A stretch of DNA of 64,000 bases from Clostridium_AI sp964409685 (GTDB taxonomy: Bacteria; Bacillota; Clostridia; Lachnospirales; Lachnospiraceae). Numbering within the stretch: the stretch's first letter is position 1; every line of letters begins with the position of its first letter. Positions 43,180 to 51,419 of the stretch are shown here, piece after piece. The notes under the pieces are model-generated. The model ran no database searches, was not told where the DNA came from, and worked only from the letters and a program-made list of their open reading frames with translations. The DNA is taken from assembly GCA_964409685.1 (NCBI GenBank), contig CAYPEJ010000006.1, positions 101,912 through 165,911 on the forward strand, given 5' to 3'. Made by a program: the position numbers and the translations under genes.

Positions 43180-44007
43180 ATGAAAGTAGCATTTTGGAGT
43201 AACTGCAAAGGAAGAGCAGGAACTACCAGTAATATGGCATGTATGAGTGTGATTTGTACAATGCTTAAACAGACAAAGAGTATTTTGTTTGAGAATCATT
43301 TTAATTTGAATGGGTTGGAACAAGCATTTGTCCAACAGAGGCGAACATCGCAATATTTATTGCGGGAAGAATTATCGTATTATGATCAAACTGGTTTAGA
43401 GGGGTTGATGCGAAGAGTTCATTCGAATCATACATATGAAGAGGTGATGGAGGATGTATCCTTAAAGTTCTTGGATAATCTGATATACTATCTTCCAAAG
43501 AAGTGTAATATGAATCAAGAGTATTTTGAATTTGAGTTAAATCAAGTGATTAAGCCGTTGATGACGTTTTTGTCTAATGTATTTGAGTTTGTTTTTGTGG
43601 ACACCGCATACAACAATACACTATCTACTAAGTCCATATTGGAAGGTGCAGATTTGGTAGTGGTGAATCTATGTCAGAATAAGATATTATTAGATCATTT
43701 CTTTTCGAATTATGAATCTTTAGTTGAAAAATCATATTTTCTTATTGGGTGCTATCAAGAGGAAGCACGTTATAATCTTAAAAATATTCGTCGAAGATAT
43801 CAGATCCCTAAAAATCAGATAGGAGTTATTCCGTATAATCTTGAATTTGGTGAGGCAGTCAATAGTGGTACGATTATTCAATATTTATTACGCAATTTTT
43901 CGTGTGGTCGTGATGATGAGAATTATTTCTTTATAAGCCAAGTGAAAGAAGCTGCGCAGATGATGTTGGATTGCCTTTCAGTAGAGGAGGTATCTGTTGT
44001 TTCGTAG
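43180..44007 (+). CDS. TadZ/CpaE-like P-loop protein with altered Walker A
   Basis: This 275-residue protein of the MinD/ParA type is the first gene of a Tad-like locus. The N-terminal MKVAFWSNCKGRAGTTSN aligns with the deviant Walker A KGGxGKT/S of this family, but the P-loop lysine is replaced by Thr15. The signature lysine Lys10 is kept. FEFVFVDTAYNNTLSTKS is the Walker B-like strand. TadZ proteins place the secretion machine at a cell pole and many are poor ATPases. The ATG at 43180 follows AAAGGAG; a longer reading from 43123 lacks a site. It overlaps the next gene by 11 nt. Confidence 0.7.
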   Translation: MKVAFWSNCKGRAGTTSNMACMSVICTMLKQTKSILFENHFNLNGLEQAFVQQRRTSQYLLREELSYYDQTGLEGLMRRVHSNHTYEEVMEDVSLKFLDNLIYYLPKKCNMNQEYFEFELNQVIKPLMTFLSNVFEFVFVDTAYNNTLSTKSILEGADLVVVNLCQNKILLDHFFSNYESLVEKSYFLIGCYQEEARYNLKNIRRRYQIPKNQIGVIPYNLEFGEAVNSGTIIQYLLRNFSCGRDDENYFFISQVKEAAQMMLDCLSVEEVSVVS

Positions 44008-45694
44008 AAAGAAGAACGGAGTAGAAAAAGTAACCTGTAAGGATTACAAACAACTATGCCAAAAGGTTAATGAATACATATCCAATGTTCTTAGAGAAAA
44101 TCCATATGAAAAAGTAAGAAGTCAGACAGAATTAGAAGGAAATTTAAAGTTTCGTAAAGATCTACGAAAAGCTATCAAAAATTGTGTAGTAGGTGATTAC
44201 GATGCAAAGATATTTATACGGGATTTTATTAAGGAAATCTTAGTTTTTAAGCTTAAGTTAACAGAGGAAGCATTAGATACAATCTTTCATTTTCGAAGTG
44301 CTTATCAATTATCTTCTAGAGATAAGTTTTCTATTATGTTGTATAAATACGAAGTGTATTATCAAGAGCAAGCTTTAAAAGTTCTTTTTGATACTTATGA
44401 ATTATCGAAGCCTAAGGTGAATGATGCCCAAGAAATTTATTATGAGGTAACAGACGAAGAGATAGCAGATATGTATCAAAGGGAAGGAAATATGGTGCTG
44501 TCCTATGTGGAGAAGATACATATTGTTGCACAACGTATCTACGAAGATACCAAAGGAAACGGCCCGATTGATATGCTATTATCTATGGCACTAGATGGAA
44601 TAAGTGGAGGTGTATCTGGAAGTTCTCTTTCGGTGTCAGGTTTTCAGCTGTTAGAGGGAAAGGAGTATGCATTTCAGAGTATCTGGATTTTTTTTCAAGG
44701 AAAATCGATTTATTTATCCTTTCTAAAGTTTCAAACGGAGAAAGAATTTGTACGAATCTGTAAAAATCTATATCGTTATCAGAATCCTGGTCAGTTGTCT
44801 CAGATGAAAGGCTATATTGTAAATGAAATGGCAGATGGTTCTAGAGTGGCGGTTGCGAGACCTCCATTTTGTGAGAATTGGGTATTTTTTATTCGTAAGT
44901 TCAATTCGGTATATAACAAAAATATGGATGAGTTATTAACGGATGAGAATAAGATTTTTCCAATTCAGCTTTTGAAATGGTTGATTAAGGGATGTCAAAT
45001 TCTTGCCATAACAGGCGAACAAGGAAGTGGGAAGACAACACTTCTTATGTCGTTGGTACATTATATGAAACCGACTTACAATCTGCGTGTGCAAGAATTA
45101 GCCTTCGAGTTGCATTTAAGAAAGATATACCCAAACAGAAATATTGTTAGTTTTCGAGAGACGCAAACAATATCGGGACAGGAAGGATTAGATTTTCAAA
45201 AGAAGACAGATGGAACAGTTAATATACTAGGTGAAGTAGCATCCAATGAAGTTTGTTCTTGGTTAATTCAGATGGCACAAGTAGCATCTTTGTTTACATT
45301 ATTTACGCATCATGCTAAAACAACAAAAGATCTTATTTTTTCATTTCGAAATGCATTATTGTTAGAAGGTGGTTTTTCAGAGGCAAGAATAGCTACAGAA
45401 CAAGTGATACATGTGTTGAATTTTGATGTGCACATGCGAAAGGCAGAAGATGGACATCGTTATATAGAACGAATATCAGAGATTATAGAACGACCTTTTG
45501 AGTTTTCAGGTCATACCGATAAGATGTTTGAAATTCGAGATTTATTGTTGTTTGTAGATGGTGCATATCAAGTAAGGGAAATGATGAGTGAAAGAACACA
45601 AAGTAAGATTCTGGAGGTGCTAGGCAAAGAGGAAAAGGAAGAGTTCTTAGATTTTTTGCAAGATTGGAGGGAACAGTGTAACAATGAGTATTAG
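43997..45694 (+). CDS. TadA/CpaF-like secretion ATPase
   Basis: This 565-residue AAA+ secretion ATPase has a poorly conserved N-terminal half (1-230). Its GspE/TadA-type core has Walker A ITGEQGSGKTT (near residue 340), an Asp box-like region (VQELAFELHLRKIYPNRN), a degenerate Walker B ILGEVASNEV, and a His box LFTHHAKTT. Such ATPases power assembly of type IVc (Tad/Flp) pili. It starts with TTG 6 nt after GAGGAGG. It overlaps its neighbours by 11 nt on each side. It is more divergent than standard CpaF. Confidence 0.82.
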   Translation: MFRRKKNGVEKVTCKDYKQLCQKVNEYISNVLRENPYEKVRSQTELEGNLKFRKDLRKAIKNCVVGDYDAKIFIRDFIKEILVFKLKLTEEALDTIFHFRSAYQLSSRDKFSIMLYKYEVYYQEQALKVLFDTYELSKPKVNDAQEIYYEVTDEEIADMYQREGNMVLSYVEKIHIVAQRIYEDTKGNGPIDMLLSMALDGISGGVSGSSLSVSGFQLLEGKEYAFQSIWIFFQGKSIYLSFLKFQTEKEFVRICKNLYRYQNPGQLSQMKGYIVNEMADGSRVAVARPPFCENWVFFIRKFNSVYNKNMDELLTDENKIFPIQLLKWLIKGCQILAITGEQGSGKTTLLMSLVHYMKPTYNLRVQELAFELHLRKIYPNRNIVSFRETQTISGQEGLDFQKKTDGTVNILGEVASNEVCSWLIQMAQVASLFTLFTHHAKTTKDLIFSFRNALLLEGGFSEARIATEQVIHVLNFDVHMRKAEDGHRYIERISEIIERPFEFSGHTDKMFEIRDLLLFVDGAYQVREMMSERTQSKILEVLGKEEKEEFLDFLQDWREQCNNEY

Positions 45695-47147
45695 GGAAAT
45701 GTTTTCCATATACAATCTTGTGTATTGGTTGATTGCAGGAATAGGAATCTCTCTATGTCTCTACTATGTTTACTACATAAATCTTGAGAAGCGGGAAATG
45801 AATAAGCTGAGAGTGTTTATGAACTTTATTGAGCAGGTATCTTATCAGTATACGATCTGCCAGTGTGTAGAGGAATCAATTTTAGAATCTATGGAACGTA
45901 TGGATAAGCAGATTGAAGATGTAGTGGAAGAGATTTATCAGCTCCTATTACTAGAAGATGTAGATCAAATTGAAGCATACAAGAAAAAGCAAAAGAATTC
46001 ATTCTATTATCAATTTGTATTGTTTTCCTATCTTGCAATGGAATATGGAGACGATGCGCATAATTCGTATTACTTAAAGAATTTAATTTTCTTGAAGAAA
46101 CAGATTTTCTTGTGGCTTTTAGATAGGGAACAGTTAAATTACTTTTTGTCTGGAATTGCTTATATCGTAATTCTTCCAATTCAGTGTCTAAAAGGAGTTG
46201 AATTATGGGCTAGTTCTAATCTTTCTGAGCTGGGAAGGTATTATGAAGGAACATATGGGATTGTGAGTCGTTTTATACTTTTGCTTGTTACTTTAGTGTG
46301 TTATGTTGTAGTGATTTTTTTGCGTCATCAATGTCGTATCTCGTTTTATCAGGATGTGTACATAAAGAGATTATCAGAGATGCTTATCATTACAAAGTTA
46401 TATGACTGGTGGACAGAACATAACCCTAAAAAGGTGAAGCTATTGAGTGACTTATTGAGAAAAGGTTCATCGCGAATATCATTAAGAGAATTATTTGTTA
46501 TGAGGCTAGCATTAGCAGGTGCCACATGTTTTGCTTGTATGATCTTATTTGAACCGCTTGTAGGCGTGGTAGGAGGTTATGTCGGACTGATTGGATTGTT
46601 GTTAATAGGGATGATTTGGCTGGGTTATCATCTACCACTGTTCTACTTTGTTGTGAGAATTAATGTGATGCGAATGGAGAAGGAGGATGAAGCATATTTC
46701 TTTTATTCTATTGCGCAAATGGTTGTAACAATGGGACGCGGAGATGTGGACGATGTATTAGAATGGATTGAGTTAGGAAGTGTTATATTTACGCCTACAT
46801 TACAGAAATGTATAGATGATTTTTCTTATGATAATGAATGTGCCCTTGAGACAGGGAAAATGCTAGAGCCATTTCAACCATTTGTGAAATTGCTGGATGC
46901 CTTACAGCTTAGTGAACAGATAGGGTTGGAGCGAGCTATTTATCCATTGGTGTTAGAGCAAGAGCAATATTTTGAGAAGAGGAAACAAGATAATTATATT
47001 TTGACAGAGAATAAAGGTGTGTTAGGTAGATTTATTGCCTTTATACCTTTAGGGTGTACGATTGGAATCTATCTTATTATTCCATTTGTACTAGAAAGTA
47101 TTATGCAGTTGAAAAAGTATATTGAGCAATTACAGATTGGTTTGTAG
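45684..47147 (+). CDS. Tad-like inner-membrane platform protein (TadB/TadC-related)
   Basis: This 487-residue membrane protein has one N-terminal helix (about 12-31), a soluble helical region, helices at about 150-165 and 195-215, a central pair (about 270-320) and a C-terminal helix (about 450-470). The size and position after the secretion ATPase suggest one protein taking the place of TadB plus TadC, with a T2SF-like cytosolic part (about 330-440). Sequence similarity to T2SF is weak. It overlaps the ATPase gene by 11 nt and is followed after 9 bp by a pilin-like gene. Confidence 0.65.
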   Translation: MSIREMFSIYNLVYWLIAGIGISLCLYYVYYINLEKREMNKLRVFMNFIEQVSYQYTICQCVEESILESMERMDKQIEDVVEEIYQLLLLEDVDQIEAYKKKQKNSFYYQFVLFSYLAMEYGDDAHNSYYLKNLIFLKKQIFLWLLDREQLNYFLSGIAYIVILPIQCLKGVELWASSNLSELGRYYEGTYGIVSRFILLLVTLVCYVVVIFLRHQCRISFYQDVYIKRLSEMLIITKLYDWWTEHNPKKVKLLSDLLRKGSSRISLRELFVMRLALAGATCFACMILFEPLVGVVGGYVGLIGLLLIGMIWLGYHLPLFYFVVRINVMRMEKEDEAYFFYSIAQMVVTMGRGDVDDVLEWIELGSVIFTPTLQKCIDDFSYDNECALETGKMLEPFQPFVKLLDALQLSEQIGLERAIYPLVLEQEQYFEKRKQDNYILTENKGVLGRFIAFIPLGCTIGIYLIIPFVLESIMQLKKYIEQLQIGL

Positions 47148-47156
47148 GAGGTTATT

Positions 47157-47615
47157 ATGGAAAATAGTTTAAAAGGTTTATTATTGGCAGCAGGTACGAT
47201 TATTACTTGTATTGTAATTAGTTTAGGATTCTTTATTGCACGAGAGGCGAGAGATACAGCAGCAGATGGTGCAGGGCAGATAAGCAAATTAAATGCAGAA
47301 TTTAATGAAAGTGATAAAGTTATGTATGATGGATTAAAAGTGTCAGGAAGTGAGGTGGTAAATGTAATTAATAAGTTTCGAGATTCATTATCTATTATAG
47401 TAGTTACAGGAAAAGGTTATTGGTATTATAATGTAGCATTGAATATACAGAATGATATTGTGAATAGAGCGGTACAATCAGAGGTGAAAAGTGCGCAAAG
47501 TCCAGAAAAAGCAAATTATATTAATCCAAATGCACAGTTTATTGGAGATATATTAAGAGATGATAATAACTCGATTGTAGGTATTGTATTTACACAGGAG
47601 GGGATTAGTGCCTAA
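47157..47615 (+). CDS. Pilin-like protein of the Tad-like locus
   Basis: This 152-residue protein starts MENSLKG followed by a 20-residue hydrophobic helix (LLLAAGTIITCIVISLGFF), then a soluble domain. A short charged leader, a Gly, and an N-terminal helix is the plan of prepilin-like proteins; cleavage after Gly7 is possible but not proven. The soluble part has several Asp/Asn and GKGYWYYNV. In this locus it is the best candidate for the main fibre or secreted subunit. The ATG follows AGGAGG. It overlaps the next gene by one base. Confidence 0.6.
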   Translation: MENSLKGLLLAAGTIITCIVISLGFFIAREARDTAADGAGQISKLNAEFNESDKVMYDGLKVSGSEVVNVINKFRDSLSIIVVTGKGYWYYNVALNIQNDIVNRAVQSEVKSAQSPEKANYINPNAQFIGDILRDDNNSIVGIVFTQEGISA

Positions 47616-47776
47616 TGAAACATGGTATTGAGATGGTATATTATGCGTTTTCTATCTGTATGTTTTGTATTGCTCTAACTCTGTTGGTGTATTTTTCACA
47701 TTCTATTTATCAATTAGAATGTCAAGTAAGTGAGACTATGTATCATCAGCATGTCATTACTTGTGAGTTAGCATAG
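47615..47776 (+). CDS. Small membrane protein of the Tad-like locus, 53 residues
   Basis: This 53-residue protein begins MKHGIEMVYYAFS, has a hydrophobic helix (about 10-27) and a short polar tail. ATG overlaps the preceding stop (TAATG) with GGAGGGG upstream. Short N-terminal segment plus helix resembles TadE-like minor pilins, but it is much shorter. It lies in line with the other genes of the locus, 14 bp before the next one. The function is unknown. Confidence 0.65.
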   Translation: MKHGIEMVYYAFSICMFCIALTLLVYFSHSIYQLECQVSETMYHQHVITCELA

Positions 47777-47790
47777 GGTAAGGAGGAGCG

Positions 47791-48276
47791 TTGAAATCAT
47801 TTAGTCAAATCTGTGAGATATTAGTGACAGTCGTGTTGATGTTTTTTGTTCCTGTTTCGTTTTTTATGTGTGAGCAAGAATGTTTGATGACCAATTATGC
47901 ACAATATCAAGTTACCTATTTTGTAGATAGTATTCGAAATATAGGTTACCTAAATCAATCGATGTATGAAGTGTTTCTAGAAAATCTTAGTCGTACAAAT
48001 AGTGTTTATCAAGTAGAAATTACAGTGTATAAACGTTATCAAACATCTGGTGACGAAAATAGTTATCTTTTAGGAACTTACACAGATGATATTTTAGACA
48101 TTGTTTATAAGGAAGATAAATATACAATGCATCAGGGAGATTTCATTTCAGTAAAGATAAAACGGTTAAATGATACGAAAATTCAAAAAATAATGTCTAT
48201 ACTTGGTGTAATGAATGTATCAAAGAGTTCTTTGCCTATACAATATGGAGGAATGATAAGAGATGAGTGTTTCTGA
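47791..48276 (+). CDS. Membrane-anchored minor pilin-like protein
   Basis: This 161-residue protein has one N-terminal hydrophobic helix (ILVTVVLMFFVPVSFFM) and a soluble extracytosolic domain rich in Tyr and Asp. The pattern (helix followed by a QVTYFVDSIRNIG segment, then beta strands VYQVEITVYKRYQ) resembles TadE/TadF-type pseudopilins. It starts with TTG behind AAGGAGG and overlaps the next gene by 14 nt. No family could be named with confidence. Confidence 0.6.
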   Translation: MKSFSQICEILVTVVLMFFVPVSFFMCEQECLMTNYAQYQVTYFVDSIRNIGYLNQSMYEVFLENLSRTNSVYQVEITVYKRYQTSGDENSYLLGTYTDDILDIVYKEDKYTMHQGDFISVKIKRLNDTKIQKIMSILGVMNVSKSSLPIQYGGMIRDECF

Positions 48277-49078
48277 TTTGGGGTTAGTCTTTGCAAGCGC
48301 AATTTGTATCGTATTCGTATTTCATTGTGTACATTATTGTGATTATCAAGAGATTCAAATGTTGCAGACACAATACAATCTGGCAGTGGATCAAGCGGTA
48401 GAAGCAGCTTTTTATGATGTAGTAGAGTATGATTTAGGACAGGAGGTTATGCTGAATCAGGAAGAAGTAATACACAACTTTTTTCAGGCGTTGTATGTGA
48501 ATCTTGGAATTATGGAGGAACCAATGAAGAAGGAACTTTGTAAGTCTTATGTACCTTACATTATGATTGTAGAACGAGATGGTATCACTCCATTTATACA
48601 TAGTAGTTCCAAAGAAGATGAACTAGTTTCTTTCCAAAATGGTCAGAAAGTCTATTATCAGTTTGATGGCGAACAGGGAGATATTCTACAAGTAACGCTA
48701 ACGAATTATGTAGTATATAGGGATGCTTTGGGGGAAATACAGATGGAAGGATACTACAATGATATAGCGGACAAACTTCCGCTTTGGTTTTCTTGGGATA
48801 CTTCATTGTATGAAGAGAAAAAGAGGGGGGTGATTATTTCTCTGATTGAACAGTGTACCAACGAGTGTATTACAAAACAGAATCAATTTGCTAAACAGTA
48901 TGGTATTAAATATAATTTTACGTTACCAACTATAGATTACGATGAGTGGTATAGAACGATTAATGATATAAGCCTTATTGTAGTATTCCAAGGATATCCA
49001 TATGGAAATAGTATTACAGGAAGATATAATCGAGTAGCAATTGGTGGAGCAAGGATACATAAGATGGATGTGGCGTAA
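48263..49078 (+). CDS. Membrane-anchored protein of the Tad-like locus
   Basis: This 271-residue protein has an N-terminal helix (about 7-25) and a long extracytosolic domain with mixed alpha/beta character. It may be the tip or a large minor subunit of the fibre. The C-terminal part includes GYPYGNSITGRYNRVAIGGARIH. It overlaps the preceding gene by 14 nt; the ATG follows GGAATGATAAGAG. It is the last gene of the seven-gene run. I do not recognise the family. Confidence 0.6.
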   Translation: MSVSDLGLVFASAICIVFVFHCVHYCDYQEIQMLQTQYNLAVDQAVEAAFYDVVEYDLGQEVMLNQEEVIHNFFQALYVNLGIMEEPMKKELCKSYVPYIMIVERDGITPFIHSSSKEDELVSFQNGQKVYYQFDGEQGDILQVTLTNYVVYRDALGEIQMEGYYNDIADKLPLWFSWDTSLYEEKKRGVIISLIEQCTNECITKQNQFAKQYGIKYNFTLPTIDYDEWYRTINDISLIVVFQGYPYGNSITGRYNRVAIGGARIHKMDVA

Positions 49079-49119
49079 AATGTTAATATGCAAAAGATTA
49101 TTCAATTCTACAACATGCA

Positions 49120-49147
49120 AAAAGAGCTGAGTCATTAGACTCAGCTC
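49120..49147 (-). terminator. Terminator for the CNNM/CBS gene
   Basis: GAGCTGAGTC pairs with GACTCAGCTC (10 bp). The T run lies on the minus strand, so it serves the minus-strand gene; the stem may also slow plus-strand transcription. Confidence 0.8.
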
Positions 49148-49174
49148 AGGTATGCATTCGATTTAATTTCGTTA

Positions 49175-50476
49175 CTATTCCGATTCAACGCTGTCTTCTT
49201 GTGGCAAAAGCAGAATATGTATTTTATCTATTCTGTTTTTGTCAACGGATTGAACGGTATATTTTATATTTTGATCAATAACAGATTCGCCTTCACCTGG
49301 AAGGTGCTCTAATAAGTTGATAATATGACCTGCGATAGAATCATAATCATCCGACTCAAGGCGGGAACCGATTATTTCATTAAATTCATCTAATTTTGTA
49401 AAACCATCTACGACAAATTCATTTGGTCCGATTTGTTTGATGGAATCTTCTTCGTCTCCATCGTATTCATCACGAATCTCACCAACGATTTCTTCTAATA
49501 AATCTTCTAAAGTAATAAGACCAGCAGTTGCACCGTATTCATCTAATACGATTGCAATAGAACGAGAAGCTTTTCGCATCTCAATTAGAAGCTCAGAAGT
49601 CTTTTTGAATTCATACGTAAAATAAGGATCTCTTAATAATTGCTTTATGTGAAAGGATTCTTTTGAACCTTGATAAAAGAATACATCCTTCAAGTTAATG
49701 ATACCGATTACGTTGTCACTTGTACCATCGATAACTGGTATTCTAGAAAATTTATCTGCTGTGAACAATTCAACTAATTGATCATACGTTAAATTAACAT
49801 CAGCAAATACCATGTCAATTCTCGGTACCATAACATCTTTTGCTAAAGAATCGCCGAAATCAACAACGTTAGTAATCATCTGACGCTCTTCGCTTTCAAG
49901 AACGCCTTCTTCGTGGCTTACATTTACGATGGTTTTTAGTTCTGTTTCTGTAAAAGTAAGACCTTTATGTTGTAAATCAATACGAAGTAGAACTAATAGA
50001 CCATATGATAATTTATTAATTACAAAAATAACAGGTGTTAATAGCTGAGTAATAAAATAAACAATTGGTCCATAAGCCAAAGAAATATTTTCAGCGTGTG
50101 CAGTAGCTAAAGATTTAGGAGTTATCTCTCCAAAGATTAGAACTAAAATCGTAAGTACAAATGTTGCAATTCCTGCACCAACAGTAGCACTATCAGGTAT
50201 GTTAAATGACTTACAGATATTCACTGTAAGAGTAGTAGCTAATGAGGAAGCAGATAAGTTTACGATGTTGTTCCCAATTAAAATAGCGCTTAACAGCTTA
50301 GTTGGATCTTCAATTAGTTTGCTTACTGTCTTTGCACCTTTCACATTTTCTTCTGCAAGATTACGAATTCGAATCTTATTGACCGTAGTCAGAGCAGTTT
50401 CAGCTGATGAAAAGAATGCTGAAAGTAAAAGCAATACAAAAAGAATTATAAGCTGCGTGACGTCACTAGGGTCCAA
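49175..50476 (-). CDS. Hemolysin-family CNNM/CBS-domain membrane protein
   Basis: This 433-residue protein has a DUF21 (CNNM) membrane domain with about four helices (1-190). A CBS pair follows (about 205-330), with a CorC/HlyC domain at the end (about 345-425). Homologues take part in Mg2+ or Co2+ efflux; older names are TlyC/hemolysin. The start is TTG behind ATGGAG (8 nt); no better ATG is in frame. It is a monocistronic gene, convergent with the Tad-like locus and divergent from the next gene. Confidence 0.92.
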   Translation of the reverse strand: MDPSDVTQLIILFVLLLLSAFFSSAETALTTVNKIRIRNLAEENVKGAKTVSKLIEDPTKLLSAILIGNNIVNLSASSLATTLTVNICKSFNIPDSATVGAGIATFVLTILVLIFGEITPKSLATAHAENISLAYGPIVYFITQLLTPVIFVINKLSYGLLVLLRIDLQHKGLTFTETELKTIVNVSHEEGVLESEERQMITNVVDFGDSLAKDVMVPRIDMVFADVNLTYDQLVELFTADKFSRIPVIDGTSDNVIGIINLKDVFFYQGSKESFHIKQLLRDPYFTYEFKKTSELLIEMRKASRSIAIVLDEYGATAGLITLEDLLEEIVGEIRDEYDGDEEDSIKQIGPNEFVVDGFTKLDEFNEIIGSRLESDDYDSIAGHIINLLEHLPGEGESVIDQNIKYTVQSVDKNRIDKIHILLLPQEDSVESE

Positions 50477-50683
50477 AATATCATCTCCATTTCATTAATA
50501 ATTGTTATGTACTCAACATTTTACTGTATCCCTTATATACTTGTCAAGTGAAGAATTTACAATGGAGAATACAGGCGTGTTCCTGAAATACGATGAAATA
50601 AGAAAAAGTAAAGGGAGAAGCTTCTTGTAGTAACTCAATTTGTATCTTAATTTGTAGTTCATAGTGATTAAATTTGAAATATA

Positions 50684-50711
50684 TTGAAATTGGTTTTCAA
50701 TATGATATAAT
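50684..50711 (+). promoter_or_regulatory. Promoter for the Zn-PLC-like gene
   Basis: TTGAAA, 16 bp, TATAAT. Confidence 0.6.
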
Positions 50712-50753
50712 GTATTTATGGTGTTTGTGGACAATCTTAAAAGGAGGATGAGA

Positions 50754-51344
50754 ATGCGAAAATTATCACATATTTCAGTTGCTAAATTTATCTTAGATAC
50801 TAATGGCATGGAAAAATTATATTCTCATAGAAAATCATTTTATATGGGAAGTGTATTGCCAGATTGTGTTCCTTCATTTTTGGTCAGAAAACATTGTATT
50901 GAATCTACTTTTGACTTGTTAAAAAAAGAAATTCGTAAGGTGACAGAAGAGTATGATGTATCCAAAGGGATTAATACGTCTTATTGTAGACACCTTGGAG
51001 TTATCATTCATTATATAGCCGATTATTTTACTTTTCCTCATAACCGTGCATATTGGGGGTCTCTCAGAGAACATTTTGTGTATGAGAAAAAGTTGAAAAT
51101 GGAATTTCTCGAATATGTGAAAAGTGATGCGGCAAAGAGGAATAGGAAGAAGGTTCCTGTGCATAAGACAGTGAATGAAATTATGGACTATATTAAAGAA
51201 AAGCATGACGAATATGTACTGATTATGAAGGAAATTAAAGTAGACTGTCATTATATTGTAGAACTTTGTTTTTCCGTAGTGGATGCAATTCTTTACTATG
51301 TAGAATCAAAAGAGGCTTTAAAACTTGCACGTGTGGAGGCATAG
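50754..51344 (+). CDS. Zinc-dependent phospholipase C-like protein
   Basis: This 196-residue helical protein carries spaced His and Asp residues (SHISVAKFIL, MGSVLPDCVP, HYIADYFTFPHN, REHFVYE). They match the metal-ligand pattern of the zinc-dependent phospholipase C family. It has no signal peptide, so it is likely cytosolic, unlike secreted toxins of the family. The substrate is unknown. The ATG at 50754 lies 7 nt after AGGAGG; two earlier in-frame starts (50718, 50748) are less well placed. A bidirectional terminator follows. Confidence 0.75.
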   Translation: MRKLSHISVAKFILDTNGMEKLYSHRKSFYMGSVLPDCVPSFLVRKHCIESTFDLLKKEIRKVTEEYDVSKGINTSYCRHLGVIIHYIADYFTFPHNRAYWGSLREHFVYEKKLKMEFLEYVKSDAAKRNRKKVPVHKTVNEIMDYIKEKHDEYVLIMKEIKVDCHYIVELCFSVVDAILYYVESKEALKLARVEA

Positions 51345-51363
51345 CGTTTATTACGAAAGAGTA

Positions 51364-51399
51364 AAAAGGATGTTTCAAATAATTGTGAAACATCCTTTT
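51364..51399. terminator. Bidirectional terminator between convergent genes
   Basis: A 14-bp perfect stem AAAAGGATGTTTCA/TGAAACATCCTTTT has A and T runs at its ends. Confidence 0.88.
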
Positions 51400-51419
51400 C
51401 TGTTACATATTACTTTGTT

